This document shows positions 1-9,001 of a stretch of 64,000 nt of DNA, piece by piece. The notes below the pieces were generated by a model. It had not been told where the DNA came from. It did not search any database and saw nothing but the letters and a program-made list of their open reading frames with translations. Each line of letters starts with the position of its first letter. Within the stretch, counting starts at the first letter, position 1. The stretch covers positions 1,178,001-1,242,000 of the forward strand of contig NZ_LIQG01000026.1 of NCBI RefSeq assembly GCF_001418015.1. Reading direction: 5' to 3'. The stretch comes from Lacinutrix mariniflava (lineage in GTDB: Bacteria; Bacteroidota; Bacteroidia; Flavobacteriales; Flavobacteriaceae). The position numbers and the translations under genes were made by a program.

Positions 1-2474
1 ACTTTCTAGGAAATGGAGAACCTAAGAATACACGATTAACAGATAGTCAAAAATGTTTGCGTGTTTCTGGTAAACATAATGATTTGGAAGAAGTGGGTTA
101 CGATACGTACCATCATACTTTATTCGAAATGTTAGGGAATTGGTCTTTTGGAGATTACTTTAAAAAAGAAGCAATTGCTTGGGCTTGGGAGCTGTTGGTT
201 GATGTTTATAAAATAGATAAAGATATTTTATATGTTACTGTTTTTGAAGGTAGCGATGATAACGATAACCTTAGTATGGATACCGAAGCTTACGATATCT
301 GGAAGCAATTTATTTCTGAAGATCGAATTCTAAAAGGAAATAAAAAAGATAACTTCTGGGAAATGGGAGAGCAAGGGCCTTGTGGACCTTGTAGTGAAAT
401 CCATGTAGATATTCGTACTCCAGAAGAAAAAGCAAAAGTAGATGGTAAGGATTTAGTAAATATGGACCATCCGCAAGTTGTAGAAATATGGAACTTGGTA
501 TTTATGGAGTATAACCGAAAAGCTAATGGATCTCTTGAAAACTTACCAAACAAACATATCGATACAGGTATGGGATTCGAACGTTTGTGTATGGTAATGC
601 AAGATGTAAAGTCTAATTACGATACCGATGTTTTCACGCCAATTATTCGCGAGATAGAAACTATTACAGATAAAGAATATAATAAAGACGAGAAAATAGA
701 TATTGCTATTCGTGTTATTAGCGATCATGTTCGTGCCGTGGCTTTCTCAATTGCAGATGGACAATTACCTAGTAATACAGGAGCAGGGTATGTAATACGC
801 AGGATTTTACGTCGCGCTGTACGTTATGGTTTTACCTTTTTAGATAAAAAAGAGCCATTTATTTACAGGTTGGTAGATGTGTTGAGTAATAAAATGGGAG
901 ACGCTTTTCCAGAATTAAAATTACAAAAGCAACTTATAGAAAATGTTATTAAGGAAGAGGAAACGTCTTTTTTAAGAACTTTAGATCAAGGATTATTATT
1001 GCTTGATCGTATTATTGAAACAACAAAAGGGAAAGAAGTTTTAGGTGCTAAAGTTTTCGAATTAAAAGATACTTATGGTTTTCCTGAAGATTTAACCGAT
1101 TTAATACTTCGTGAAAAAGGATACACTTATAATGTAGCTGAATTTAATAAAGAGTTAGAGAAACAGAAAAGTAGAGGTAGAGAATCGTCTTCGTTACAAT
1201 CTGATGATTGGACTAATTTAATAGACGATGCAGAACAAGAATTTATTGGTTACGATGCTTTAGAGGCTAATGTTAAAATTACAAGATACAGAAAAGTAAC
1301 CTCTAAAAAAGATGGTGAAATGTATCAATTAGTCTTTAGCTTAACACCATTTTATGCTGAAGGAGGAGGTCAAGTAGGAGATAAAGGTTATTTAGAAGAT
1401 GAGCATGGAGATGTTGTTTACATTTTGGATACTAAAAGAGAAAACAACGTAATTATTCATTTTGCAAAAAACTTACCTAAGCATATTAACGAAACTTTTA
1501 AAGCTGTTGTAGATACTAAACAACGTTCTAGAACAGAATGTAATCATACAGCAACGCATTTATTACATCAAGGATTACGTGAGGTGTTAGGTACACACGT
1601 TGAACAAAAAGGTAGTGCTGTGCATTCAAAATATTTACGTTTCGATTTTTCTCATTTCTCTAAAGTAACTGCAGAGCAATTACAAGAGGTAGAAAACTTT
1701 GTAAACCGTAGAATTGAAGGTAAATTACCATTAGAAGAAAATAGAAATGTCCCAATGGATAAGGCTATTGCAGATGGAGCAATGGCGTTGTTTGGTGAGA
1801 AATATGGAGATACAGTGCGTACCATTCGTTATGGACAATCTATAGAATTGTGTGGAGGAACACATGTTAGAAATACAGGTGATATCTGGCATTTTAAAAT
1901 AAAATCGGAAGGTGCGGTTGCTTCTGGGATAAGAAGAATTGAAGCGATTACTAGTGATGCTGTTAAGGATTATTACACAGAAAACAGTAAAGTGTATTCT
2001 GAAATGAAATCACTTCTTAACAATGCAAAGGATCCTAAAGACGCTTTGGTGAAACTTCAAAATGAAAACACCGATTTAAAAAAGCAAATTGAAGGCTTAC
2101 TAAAAGATAAGGCCAAAAATATAATTGGTGATTTAAAAAATGAATTAACCGAAATAAACGGAATTCAGTTTTTAGCTAAAAAACTTGATTTAGATGCTAG
2201 CGGAATTAAAGATGTTTGTTTTAAACTAGGCGAAAATCAAACTAATGTATTCTTGCTTTTTGCAACAGAACAAAACGGAAAAGCACTATTGTCTTGCTAC
2301 GTTTCTAAAGAATTAGTTGCAGATAAAGGTTTAGATGCAGGTAAAGTAGTTAGAGAACTTGGTAAGCATATTCATGGAGGTGGAGGAGGACAACCTTTCT
2401 TCGCAACTGCTGGAGGCAGGAATCCTGAAGGAATAGAAAAAGCTTTAGGTGAAGGGAAAAATTATATTGAATAA
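1..2474 (+). CDS. alaS: Alanyl-tRNA synthetase, 5'-truncated by window edge
   Basis: Charges tRNA-Ala with alanine in the cytoplasm. The reading frame is open from base 3 and already encodes [20 protein letters not shown] before the first possible internal start (a TTG at 57), so the true start lies upstream of the window; about 50-60 N-terminal residues are missing. Visible parts are the class II catalytic core ([10 protein letters not shown], then a GMGFERLCM block), the editing domain with its HTATHLLH zinc/editing motif and the later [11 protein letters not shown] motif, and a Gly-rich C-Ala end ([17 protein letters not shown]). All editing-site residues look intact. Ends 52 bp before a lipoprotein gene on the same strand. 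Confidence 0.97.
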   Translation, partial: FLGNGEPKNTRLTDSQKCLRVSGKHNDLEEVGYDTYHHTLFEMLGNWSFGDYFKKEAIAWAWELLVDVYKIDKDILYVTVFEGSDDNDNLSMDTEAYDIWKQFISEDRILKGNKKDNFWEMGEQGPCGPCSEIHVDIRTPEEKAKVDGKDLVNMDHPQVVEIWNLVFMEYNRKANGSLENLPNKHIDTGMGFERLCMVMQDVKSNYDTDVFTPIIREIETITDKEYNKDEKIDIAIRVISDHVRAVAFSIADGQLPSNTGAGYVIRRILRRAVRYGFTFLDKKEPFIYRLVDVLSNKMGDAFPELKLQKQLIENVIKEEETSFLRTLDQGLLLLDRIIETTKGKEVLGAKVFELKDTYGFPEDLTDLILREKGYTYNVAEFNKELEKQKSRGRESSSLQSDDWTNLIDDAEQEFIGYDALEANVKITRYRKVTSKKDGEMYQLVFSLTPFYAEGGGQVGDKGYLEDEHGDVVYILDTKRENNVIIHFAKNLPKHINETFKAVVDTKQRSRTECNHTATHLLHQGLREVLGTHVEQKGSAVHSKYLRFDFSHFSKVTAEQLQEVENFVNRRIEGKLPLEENRNVPMDKAIADGAMALFGEKYGDTVRTIRYGQSIELCGGTHVRNTGDIWHFKIKSEGAVASGIRRIEAITSDAVKDYYTENSKVYSEMKSLLNNAKDPKDALVKLQNENTDLKKQIEGLLKDKAKNIIGDLKNELTEINGIQFLAKKLDLDASGIKDVCFKLGENQTNVFLLFATEQNGKALLSCYVSKELVADKGLDAGKVVRELGKHIHGGGGGQPFFATAGGRNPEGIEKALGEGKNYIE

Positions 2475-2526
2475 GTTAGGCTTCGTAAGCTGGTAAAGTT
2501 TATTTAATACTTAATTTGAAGGTAAT

Positions 2527-3384
2527 ATGTTTCAGAAAAATAGTTTTTATAAAATAATGTATTGTCTTTTTGTTGCTGTTTCAATTTTGAGCTGTAATAC
2601 TAAAGATGGAAAAAACAATACGGTTAAAAAACAGCATCAGATTACAAGTTTAGATTCAGTTAAGTTGAAAGAGTATTTAGAGAAATCTGGTCGAGTGCCT
2701 TTATTTTCAAAGGAAAGGCAGCAGTACTTAGATTCTGTATTACAAATAGATCCCGAAAATGCTTATTATTGGCAGCAAAAAGCGATGCCATTGTATAAAG
2801 CTCGCAAATACAGTTTAGGTAAACCATTTCTAGCAAAAGCTGTATTGTATAATCCAGAAAAATATTTAGATTATAGTGCTTTTATGAAGTGTATTTTCTC
2901 GAAAGAATACGAAGAGTCTATCAGAGAATTTCTTGAATGTAAAGAGCGTTTTGGAGATTCTTATGTTATGGACCATACTTATAATTTTTATATTGCTTTA
3001 AACTATCTTCAGTTAAATAAATTTAAGGAAGCAAAGGTTTTTTTACTTAAAAGTAAAGCTCAGCAGGTTAGTGATTTTCCTAAAGACCTACCAGAAGAAG
3101 CCTTTCATTTTTTAGATTGGTTTTACTTGGGAATTGCAGATTATGAATTGGGTAATTACAAAGAAGCGATAACTAGTTTCGATATGTCTTTAAAGGTGCA
3201 AACTAGTTTTGCCGATGCTATGTGGTATGAAGCTATATGTCTTATGAATATAGGAGAAAAAGAAGCCGCGAAAGCATTAATTATAGAAATGCAAAATAAT
3301 AAGGAGTCGTCTATAATGGAGGCCAATTCTTATTATGAAATTTATCCATATCAAATCTATCATAAATTGCATACTGCGCATTAA
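2527..3384 (+). CDS. TPR-repeat lipoprotein
   Basis: 285-residue protein with an N-terminal lipoprotein signal: basic start, a hydrophobic stretch and the lipobox ILSC, with Cys at about residue 24, so it is probably anchored in the outer or inner membrane facing the periplasm. The rest is helical with tetratricopeptide-like repeats; the clearest is WFYLGIADYELGNYKEAITS at about residues 198-217. No catalytic motif is visible. It abuts the next gene (stop TAA directly followed by ATG), so the two are very likely co-transcribed. Function unknown; a scaffold or protein-interaction role is inferred from the TPR fold only. Confidence 0.85.
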   Translation: MFQKNSFYKIMYCLFVAVSILSCNTKDGKNNTVKKQHQITSLDSVKLKEYLEKSGRVPLFSKERQQYLDSVLQIDPENAYYWQQKAMPLYKARKYSLGKPFLAKAVLYNPEKYLDYSAFMKCIFSKEYEESIREFLECKERFGDSYVMDHTYNFYIALNYLQLNKFKEAKVFLLKSKAQQVSDFPKDLPEEAFHFLDWFYLGIADYELGNYKEAITSFDMSLKVQTSFADAMWYEAICLMNIGEKEAAKALIIEMQNNKESSIMEANSYYEIYPYQIYHKLHTAH

Positions 3385-4332
3385 ATGAAACTGCAAACCC
3401 AAATAAAGCTAAAAAAAGAAGAGCATAATCTCATAGATTATAATTCTAAACTCTTGCTTTTGGGTTCCTGTTTTTCAGAAAATATTGGCGATAAATTCGA
3501 ATATTTTAAATTTCAAAGTGTTTCTAATCCTTTTGGTATATTATTTCATCCTAAAGCGATTGAAAACTTGGTTGTTCGGGCTATTCAACAAAAAAAATAT
3601 ACAGAAGAAGATGTGTTTTTTAATAACGAACAATGGCATTGTTTCGATGGGCATTCGCAATTAAGTAATGCATCAAAAGAAGCCTTAGTTCAAGAGTTAA
3701 ATAATAATCTTGAATTAACAAATAGGCAAATAGCAGAAGCAACCCATATTATAATAACACTTGGTACATCTTGGGTTTATAAATTAGTTGAAAGCAATAA
3801 AATAGTTGCTAATTGCCATAAAGTACGTCAAAAAGAGTTTCGTAAAATCTTACTTTCTACTGAAGAAATAAAGCAGAGTTTGCAATCTATTATTGAAGCT
3901 GTTAAATCAGTAAACAAAACAACATCTATTGTTTTTACAGTATCACCTGTAAGGCATATAAAAGATGGTTTTGTTGAAAACACACTTAGTAAATCGCATT
4001 TAATTTCGGCAATACATCAAGTCGTTAAAAATCAAGTCTCCTATTTTCCTTCTTATGAAATTATGCTAGACGAACTTCGCGATTATCGTTTTTATAAAAG
4101 CGACATGTTACACCCAAATGAAACTGCAGTAGAATATATATGGCAAAAGTTTCAACAGGTTTGGATGGCTTCAGAGGCACTTAGCATAATGAGTGATATC
4201 GATGCAGTACAAAAAGGACTTCAACATAAACCTTTTAATGAGAAATCTGATGCGCATCAGAGGTTTCTTCAACAATTAAAGAAAAAGAAAAACGTGTTAA
4301 GTTCTCATTATCAGCATATAAAATTCGATTAA
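3385..4332 (+). CDS. GSCFA domain protein (SGNH-hydrolase-like)
   Basis: 315 residues. The N-terminal motif LLLLGSCFSENIG (about residues 23-35) is the signature of the GSCFA family, which resembles the SGNH/GDSL hydrolase fold, with the Ser of GSCF as the probable nucleophile. A late block DMLHPNETAVEYIW (about residues 246-259) supplies the Asp-x-x-His pair expected for that fold, so the catalytic triad looks complete. The substrate is unknown; esters or acyl groups on polysaccharides are guesses from the fold. No signal peptide is visible, so it is probably cytoplasmic. Starts directly after the TPR lipoprotein stop codon and is followed by a strong terminator at 4456. Confidence 0.88.
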   Translation: MKLQTQIKLKKEEHNLIDYNSKLLLLGSCFSENIGDKFEYFKFQSVSNPFGILFHPKAIENLVVRAIQQKKYTEEDVFFNNEQWHCFDGHSQLSNASKEALVQELNNNLELTNRQIAEATHIIITLGTSWVYKLVESNKIVANCHKVRQKEFRKILLSTEEIKQSLQSIIEAVKSVNKTTSIVFTVSPVRHIKDGFVENTLSKSHLISAIHQVVKNQVSYFPSYEIMLDELRDYRFYKSDMLHPNETAVEYIWQKFQQVWMASEALSIMSDIDAVQKGLQHKPFNEKSDAHQRFLQQLKKKKNVLSSHYQHIKFD

Positions 4333-4455
4333 TGCTTTTGTAAGAATTTATACTCTACTTGGTAGTTTTAACAGTTTTATATATGTTTAATCGATAAAAT
4401 AGTTGCTTTTAATAATTAAATGTTAAATTTAATTGCTATTAATCATCAATTTGTT

Positions 4456-4508
4456 AAAACATCAATTACTTTATGAAGTCAATCTCTTAATGTAATTGAT
4501 GTTTTTTT
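4456..4508 (+). terminator. Rho-independent terminator after GSCFA gene
   Basis: A perfect 14-bp inverted repeat (4456-4469 with 4492-4505) encloses a 22-nt loop and runs into seven T residues at 4502-4508. It lies 124 bp after the GSCFA stop and just before the next gene, so it most likely ends the alaS-side transcripts. Confidence 0.75.
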
Positions 4509-4536
4509 ATGCCCAATTTTTACTTACCTTCGATTT

Positions 4537-5151
4537 ATGAGGAACATAATTTTTGGAGTTGTTATTACATTAATAATTCTTTTTACATTTAAATATTGTG
4601 GAGATCAGCATAAGGAAAAAATTGTGCTAAAAGAAAACTCTGCACTAATTCAAGAATCGCTTAAAAATGTAGGGAAGTTAGTAGTGACTGAGGGTCATTT
4701 TAGTCAGGTTTTTAATTATAACAAGTCTAAAGATCTTTTTGCAAATCTAATTATAGCAGAGAAAAAGGCACTGGTTGTTGTTAATGCAGACGTAACTATA
4801 GCTTACAATTTAAGTAAGATAGAGTACAATATAGACGAAGAAAACAAAATACTCACTATTTTAAGTATCCCAAAAGAAGAAATAAAAATCAGTCCAGATT
4901 TCGAGTATTATGATATTCAAGCAGATTATCTCAACCCATTCGAAGCCAAAGACTACAACACAATAAAAGAAACGGTAACTAAACAGTTATTAAAAAAAAT
5001 TGAAGCTTCAGAATTAAAATCTAACGCCAAAAATAGGTTAATAAGCGAGTTGTCTAAGTTTTATATTCTAACAAACTCTTTGGGTTGGACATTACAGTAT
5101 AATGAAAACCCAGTACTAAATGTTTTAGATCTAAATACTATTAAATTATAA
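4537..5151 (+). CDS. DUF4230-type membrane-anchored protein
   Basis: 204 residues. A single N-terminal membrane segment (about residues 4-20, IIFGVVITLIILFTFKY) is followed by an extracytoplasmic domain. The layout, including an early VGKLVVTEGHFSQV stretch and a late Leu-rich end, matches the DUF4230 family common in Bacteroidota; function is unknown. Its start lies 28 bp after a terminator, so it has its own promoter. It converges with the rhodanese gene, and the two coding regions overlap by 6 bp at their stop codons. Confidence 0.75.
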   Translation: MRNIIFGVVITLIILFTFKYCGDQHKEKIVLKENSALIQESLKNVGKLVVTEGHFSQVFNYNKSKDLFANLIIAEKKALVVVNADVTIAYNLSKIEYNIDEENKILTILSIPKEEIKISPDFEYYDIQADYLNPFEAKDYNTIKETVTKQLLKKIEASELKSNAKNRLISELSKFYILTNSLGWTLQYNENPVLNVLDLNTIKL

Positions 5152-5451
5152 TTTACTATTTAGTCTGCTCCAACCGCCTCCATTAACAACCTCAATACCT
5201 TGTGCTTTTAATATACTAGCAGCGTTGGCAGAACGTACACCGCTTTCGCAACATGTAATTACTGGTTTGTTAAGTTTTTTAATTTCGTTTATTTTGTTTG
5301 AAAGCTCTTGAAGAGGTATGTTTTTAGATCCAGCAATAGCGCCTTTACTATATTCAGCTTTAGTTCTAACGTCTAAAATTATTGCGCCTTTAGACTGTAA
5401 TTCTTTAATTTTTTCATTTTTATTCCCAAATAAGAAGCTTAAAAATCCCAT
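5146..5451 (-). CDS. Small single-domain rhodanese
   Basis: 101 residues from the chosen start MGFLSFLFGN at 5451; a longer in-frame version from 5490 would add 13 basic residues that do not fit the family. One rhodanese domain: ILDVRTKAEYSKGAIAGSKNIPL is split across the CH2A-like region, and the active-site loop CCESGVRS carries the persulfide-forming Cys and the usual Arg. Probably moves sulfane sulfur or senses redox in the cytoplasm; its partner is unknown. Divergent from the TetR gene; the two share a 90-bp upstream region containing a candidate operator. Not an obvious part of the PAA pathway. Confidence 0.88.
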   Translation of the reverse strand: MGFLSFLFGNKNEKIKELQSKGAIILDVRTKAEYSKGAIAGSKNIPLQELSNKINEIKKLNKPVITCCESGVRSANAASILKAQGIEVVNGGGWSRLNSKL

Positions 5452-5497
5452 AGTTTTATTTTTTCTACAAATTACATTTATTTTTTTCAAAAGGTAA

Positions 5498-5511
5498 GTA
5501 ACAAAAGTTAC
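5498..5511. promoter_or_regulatory. Candidate TetR operator in the tetR/rhodanese intergenic region
   Basis: GTAAC-AAAA-GTTAC is a perfect 5-bp inverted repeat with a 4-bp centre, 30 bp before the TetR start. It matches the palindrome in front of paaE (6142-6157) in half-site TAAC/GTTA, in spacer length and in the AA of the centre. Autoregulation is inferred. Confidence 0.5.
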
Positions 5512-5540
5512 AACATATTTTTTTTATCTTCATCCGCAAT

Positions 5541-6116
5541 ATGATGCAACAAACCAGAAAAGAAGAAATTATAAAAACAGCAGCCAAACTTTTTAAAGAG
5601 AAAGGCTACAGTGCAGTAACAATGCGAGATTTGGCAACTGCAATGGGAATGAAGGCTGCAAGCTTGTATAATCACATAAATTCAAAGCAAGAAATATTAA
5701 AAATTATTATTATATCTATTGCCGAAGAATTTACCAAAGGCATAGATGTTATTTATAATTCAAATAATAGTAGTCTCGATAAGTTGAGTCAGGTTATTGC
5801 ACTTCACGTAAAAATTACAACAAATAGCACCAACGAAATGGCATCACTAAATAACGATTGGATGCATTTAGAAGGGCAATCAGATTATTATTTAACATTA
5901 AGAAACAACTACGAAGCAACTTTTATAAAAATAATTAACGAAGGCATTTCATCTTCCGAAATAAAACCAGTCAATCCAGAAATTATAATGTTTACAATGC
6001 TTTCCACTTTACGATCGCTATTTCTTTGGATTCCTAAAAAAGAAGATATTAACGTAAATGATCTAGCAAATAACCTAAGCGAAATCCTAATTCAAGGAAT
6101 TAACAAAAAGTTATAA
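5541..6116 (+). CDS. TetR/AcrR-family regulator, likely PAA pathway repressor
   Basis: 191 residues. The N-terminal helix-turn-helix domain is clear: KEEIIKTAAKLFKEKGYSAV followed by TMRDLATAMGMKAASLYNHI and FxSKxE-like NSKQEILK, at about residues 6-55. The remaining 135 residues form the ligand/dimer domain (TetR_C-like). The start could be either of two adjacent ATG codons (5541 or 5544). It sits directly upstream of paaE, 61 bp away, with a matching palindrome at each promoter, so it probably represses itself and the paa operon and is released by phenylacetyl-CoA, as PaaR-type TetR proteins are elsewhere. The inducer here is inference. Confidence 0.85.
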   Translation: MMQQTRKEEIIKTAAKLFKEKGYSAVTMRDLATAMGMKAASLYNHINSKQEILKIIIISIAEEFTKGIDVIYNSNNSSLDKLSQVIALHVKITTNSTNEMASLNNDWMHLEGQSDYYLTLRNNYEATFIKIINEGISSSEIKPVNPEIIMFTMLSTLRSLFLWIPKKEDINVNDLANNLSEILIQGINKKL

Positions 6117-6126
6117 AATAATTTTG

Positions 6127-6134
6127 TAGCTTTG
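6127..6134 (+). promoter_or_regulatory. Promoter -7 element of the paa operon
   Basis: TAGCTTTG fits the Bacteroidota -7 consensus TAnnTTTG. It lies 51 bp before the chosen paaE ATG and 7 bp before the palindrome at 6142, so transcription would begin within or beside the operator. Confidence 0.5.
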
Positions 6135-6141
6135 TTGAGCA

Positions 6142-6157
6142 GACTAACAAGTGTTAG
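6142..6157. promoter_or_regulatory. Candidate TetR operator at the paaE promoter
   Basis: ACTAAC-AAGT-GTTAGT is a perfect 6-bp inverted repeat with a 4-bp spacer placed just after the -7 element, the position expected for a repressor. It shares TAAC-AA-nn-GTTA with the palindrome before the TetR gene. Confidence 0.6.
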
Positions 6158-6177
6158 TTTTTATATTAAGTATAACT

Positions 6178-7251
6178 ATGGCTCAATTTTATAAGCTTAA
6201 AATCAAGGATATATATAAAGAAACAGAAGATACTTCTGTTATAGATTTTCAGGTTCCTACAGAACTTGAAAACGAATTCATTTTCCGTCAAGGTCAGCAT
6301 TTAACGCTAAAAGCAGACATTAATGGAGAAGATGTTCGTCGTTCTTATTCCCTTTGTTCAAGTCCCACAGATAAAAAATGGAAAGTCGCTGTAAAGCTAA
6401 TTCCAGGAGGTAAATTTTCTACCTATATAAACGAAAGTTTAAAAACAGGAGACGAACTAGAAGTAATGGCTCCAAGTGGAAACTTCGGAGTTCCGGTGCA
6501 ACCAGAGCAAACTAAAAATTACTTATTCTTTGCAGCAGGAAGTGGTGTAACACCAGTGCTTTCGATGATAAAAGCACACTTAACAGCAGAGCCAAATGCA
6601 ACTTGCAAACTGTTTTATGTAAATAAAACTGCAAAATCTATTATCTTTAAAGAAGAGTTAGAGCAACTGCGTAATGCATTTTTCGGCAGACTAGAAATAT
6701 ATTATTTCTTAACCAAAGAGCGCAGAGATATCGAGTTGTTCAACGGTAGGTTCGACGACGATAAAATGCAAGTATTAACAAAAACGTTTATCGACATTCC
6801 AGATACTAACGAAGTCTTTCTTTGTGGACCAGAAAAAATGGTGAACTACGTAAGCGAGTATCTAATAAATGCAGGCTTGCCAAAAGAATTAGTGCATTTC
6901 GAGCTTTTTGTAACAGGACTTTCAGACGAAGATATTAAAAGAGCAGAACGCCTAGCAAAACAAAATGTAGAAGGCGTAGAAGTAACCATTGTAGATGGCG
7001 GAAAAGAATTCTCTTTCACCATGACCAAAGACTACGATAATATTTTAGACGCAGCCTTGGGAGCAGGAGCAGACTTGCCATTCGCATGTAAAGGAGGCGT
7101 TTGTAGCACCTGCAAATGCGAAGTCAAAGAAGGCGCAGTCGAAATGAAAGTAAATTACGCATTAAGCGATAAAGAAGTCTCTCAAAACCTGGTATTAAGC
7201 TGTCAAGCAGTACCAACAACAGATAGAGTAATAGTCGATTTCGATGTTTAA
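6178..7251 (+). CDS. paaE: Phenylacetyl-CoA epoxidase reductase subunit PaaE
   Basis: 357 residues; moves electrons from NADPH through FAD and a 2Fe-2S centre to the PaaABC di-iron epoxidase. The FAD-binding barrel includes RRSYSLCSS (about 56-64), the NAD-binding domain includes AAGSGVTPVLSMI (about 119-131), and the C-terminal plant-type ferredoxin has CKGGVCSTCKC (about 304-314) plus a fourth Cys in VLSCQA. I chose MAQFYKLKI at 6178 because the longer frame from 6151 would start inside the operator/transcription start area. First gene of the paa cluster. Confidence 0.95.
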   Translation: MAQFYKLKIKDIYKETEDTSVIDFQVPTELENEFIFRQGQHLTLKADINGEDVRRSYSLCSSPTDKKWKVAVKLIPGGKFSTYINESLKTGDELEVMAPSGNFGVPVQPEQTKNYLFFAAGSGVTPVLSMIKAHLTAEPNATCKLFYVNKTAKSIIFKEELEQLRNAFFGRLEIYYFLTKERRDIELFNGRFDDDKMQVLTKTFIDIPDTNEVFLCGPEKMVNYVSEYLINAGLPKELVHFELFVTGLSDEDIKRAERLAKQNVEGVEVTIVDGGKEFSFTMTKDYDNILDAALGAGADLPFACKGGVCSTCKCEVKEGAVEMKVNYALSDKEVSQNLVLSCQAVPTTDRVIVDFDV

Positions 7252-7262
7252 AATATAATAAT

Positions 7263-7347
7263 GGCGTTACCCTAAAAAGGGTCAGGCTTTCCGCTTAAAT
7301 CTTTTTTGAGAAAAACAAAAAAGGATAACGCTGCAATCCTTAACGCA
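7263..7347. repeat. Family F dispersed repeat, copy 1
   Basis: Begins GGCGTTAC, holds AGGGTC-GGCTTTCCGC-like and TTTTTTGAGAAAAACAAAAAA segments and ends TAACGCA. The same order of blocks recurs at 15382 and 34318, and partly at 39164. The GCGTTA and TAACGC ends are inverted repeats and the TTTTTTG/CAAAAAA middle forms a hairpin. It occupies much of the paaE-paaA gap. Confidence 0.7.
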
Positions 7348-7469
7348 CATACCAATTAAGAATCGTGAATATTCTTAAGTTTAGGTAAATTTATAAAACA
7401 GATTTCATCATTCCAGTTAAAATAGGAATCCATTAATAAAAAATAAATATTCACGAACAACTATATATT

Positions 7470-8426
7470 ATGAGTGAAGAACAAATAAAGAATCTAGAAA
7501 CGCAATTCGAAGCACGTATCGCAAGAGACGAGAAAATCGAACCAAAAGATTGGATGCCAGAAAAATATCGTAAAACGCATATTAGGCAAATGTCGCAACA
7601 CGCACATTCCGAAATTGTAGGTATGCTTCCAGAAGGAAACTGGATCACTCGTGCACCATCTTTACGACGTAAAGTAGCACTTTTAGCAAAAGTACAAGAC
7701 GAAGCAGGACACGGATTATATTTATATTCCGCTTGCGAAACTCTAGGTGTTTCTCGCGAAGAATTATACGAGCAACTGCATTCTGGTAAAGCAAAATACT
7801 CTTCCATTTTTAACTATCCAACAGTAACTTGGGCAGATATGGGAGCCGTAGGTTGGTTAGTAGATGGCGCAGCAATTATAAATCAAGTGCCATTGTGTAA
7901 TACCTCTTATGGGCCATATGCAAGAGCAATGGTACGTGTATGTAAAGAAGAAAGTTTTCATCAGCGTCAAGGTTACGAAATCATGATAAAATTAGCTAAC
8001 GGAACACCTGAGCAAAAAGAATTAGCTCAAGATGCGCTAAACCGTTGGTGGTGGCCAAGTTTAATGATGTTAGGTCCTACAGATGCTGAGTCTATTCACA
8101 CAGAGCAATCCATGAAATGGAAATTAAAACGTAAGTCTAACGACGATTTACGTCAGCAATTTATAGATCAAACCGTACCTCAAGCCGAATTAATTGGATT
8201 AACAATTCCAGATCCGGATTTAAAATGGAACGAAGAAAAAGGAATGTACGACTTCGGAGAAATCAATTGGGACGAATTCTGGCAAGTAGTAAAAGGTCAT
8301 GGACCAATGAATAAGGAAAGAATGAAAGCACGAGTTGGTGCTTGGGAAGAAGGAGAATGGGTTCGTGATGCAGCCATGGCTTACGCAGATAAGAAAAGAG
8401 GCCAAAAACAAAAACAGGCTATTTAA
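7470..8426 (+). CDS. paaA: Phenylacetyl-CoA 1,2-epoxidase catalytic subunit PaaA
   Basis: 318 residues. Di-iron oxygenase that turns phenylacetyl-CoA into the ring 1,2-epoxide. The carboxylate-bridged di-iron ligands are visible in [13 protein letters not shown] (about 72-84, E-x-x-H) and [13 protein letters not shown] (about 157-169, E-x-x-x-H). Length matches PaaA proteins. An Asn-Arg-Trp-Trp-Trp-Pro stretch (about 191-196) is also typical. Acts as the PaaABCE complex in the cytoplasm. The 3' end (Lys/Gln-rich [11 protein letters not shown]) together with the following repeat is partly duplicated in the spacer before paaB. Confidence 0.97.
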   Translation: MSEEQIKNLETQFEARIARDEKIEPKDWMPEKYRKTHIRQMSQHAHSEIVGMLPEGNWITRAPSLRRKVALLAKVQDEAGHGLYLYSACETLGVSREELYEQLHSGKAKYSSIFNYPTVTWADMGAVGWLVDGAAIINQVPLCNTSYGPYARAMVRVCKEESFHQRQGYEIMIKLANGTPEQKELAQDALNRWWWPSLMMLGPTDAESIHTEQSMKWKLKRKSNDDLRQQFIDQTVPQAELIGLTIPDPDLKWNEEKGMYDFGEINWDEFWQVVKGHGPMNKERMKARVGAWEEGEWVRDAAMAYADKKRGQKQKQAI

Positions 8427-8433
8427 TAGTGCT

Positions 8434-8478
8434 GTCAGTTCGAGTGAAATTGCCTTTTAGCAATTTTGTATCGAGAAC
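8434..8478 (+). repeat. Family A palindromic repeat, copy 1
   Basis: Starts GTCAGTTCGAGTGAAATTGC and ends GCAATTTTGTATCGAGAAC, giving a hairpin with an ATTGC/GCAAT core. Near-identical copies lie at 8519 and 10395. Confidence 0.8.
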
Positions 8479-8518
8479 AACAAGAAAGAAAACAAAAACA
8501 AGCAATTTAAATTTCATT

Positions 8519-8563
8519 GTCAGTTCGAGTGAAATTGCGCTTTTGCAATTTTGTATCGAGAAC
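8519..8563 (+). repeat. Family A palindromic repeat, copy 2
   Basis: Same arms and core as copy 1, exactly 85 bp downstream of it. The bases between the two copies resemble the paaA 3' end, so copies 1 and 2 look like a tandem duplication rather than two insertions. Confidence 0.8.
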
Positions 8564-8587
8564 AAGATGAAAAAACACATATAAATT

Positions 8588-8878
8588 ATGTCTGATAAAA
8601 AAAACTGGCCACTTTGGGAAATCTTCGTAAGAAGTAAAAACGGATTAGAACATCGTCACTGCGGTAGTTTACACGCAGCAGACGAAGACATGGCTTTAGA
8701 AAATGCACGAGACGTGTACACAAGAAGAAGTGAAGGTGTAAGTATTTGGGTTGTAGAATCTAAAAACATTACAGCCTCAAATCCTGAGAATAATGGCGAA
8801 ATGTTTGAGCCTGCTCACGATAAAGTATATCGTCATCCAACATTTTACGATTTGCCAGACGAAGTAAAGCACATGTAA
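8588..8878 (+). CDS. paaB: Phenylacetyl-CoA epoxidase subunit PaaB
   Basis: 96 residues, the usual PaaB length. Small structural subunit that links PaaAC units in the epoxidase complex and has no catalytic residues of its own. Family blocks are WPLWEIFVRSKNGLEHRHCGS near the N-terminus, ALENARDVYTRRSEGVSIWVV in the middle, and the C-terminal DKVYRHPTFYDLPDEVKHM. Lies between paaA and paaC, separated from each by repeat-bearing spacers of 161 and 123 bp, unusually wide for an operon. Confidence 0.96.
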   Translation: MSDKKNWPLWEIFVRSKNGLEHRHCGSLHAADEDMALENARDVYTRRSEGVSIWVVESKNITASNPENNGEMFEPAHDKVYRHPTFYDLPDEVKHM

Positions 8879-8919
8879 AATTCCTTCGAAGGCAAGAATC
8901 TCATAAATTGAAAATAATC

Positions 8920-8965
8920 GTCACTTCGAGTGATTCCGATTTTTTATCGGAATTGTATCGAGAAG
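8920..8965 (+). repeat. Family B palindromic repeat, copy 1
   Basis: Outer arms GTCACTTCGAGTGA and GTATCGAGAAG resemble family A, but the core is TTCCGATTTTTTATCGGAA. Identical in sequence to copy 2 at 9802. Confidence 0.8.
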
Positions 8966-8979
8966 TAATTAAATAGATA

Positions 8980-8993
8980 CCCACTTTCGTGGG
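8980..8993 (+). promoter_or_regulatory. Small hairpin just before paaC start
   Basis: CCCAC-TTTC-GTGGG ends 8 bp before the paaC ATG. The spacers before paaD and paaZ carry hairpins with a similar loop and different stems in the same place, so the fold appears kept while the stem sequence changes. Confidence 0.45.
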
Positions 8994-9001
8994 CGCTTAA
9001 G

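Noticed and set aside
6151-6177. Longer paaE with nine extra N-terminal residues
   Set aside because: It would begin within the candidate operator next to the transcription start; MAQFYKLKI at 6178 fits the family.
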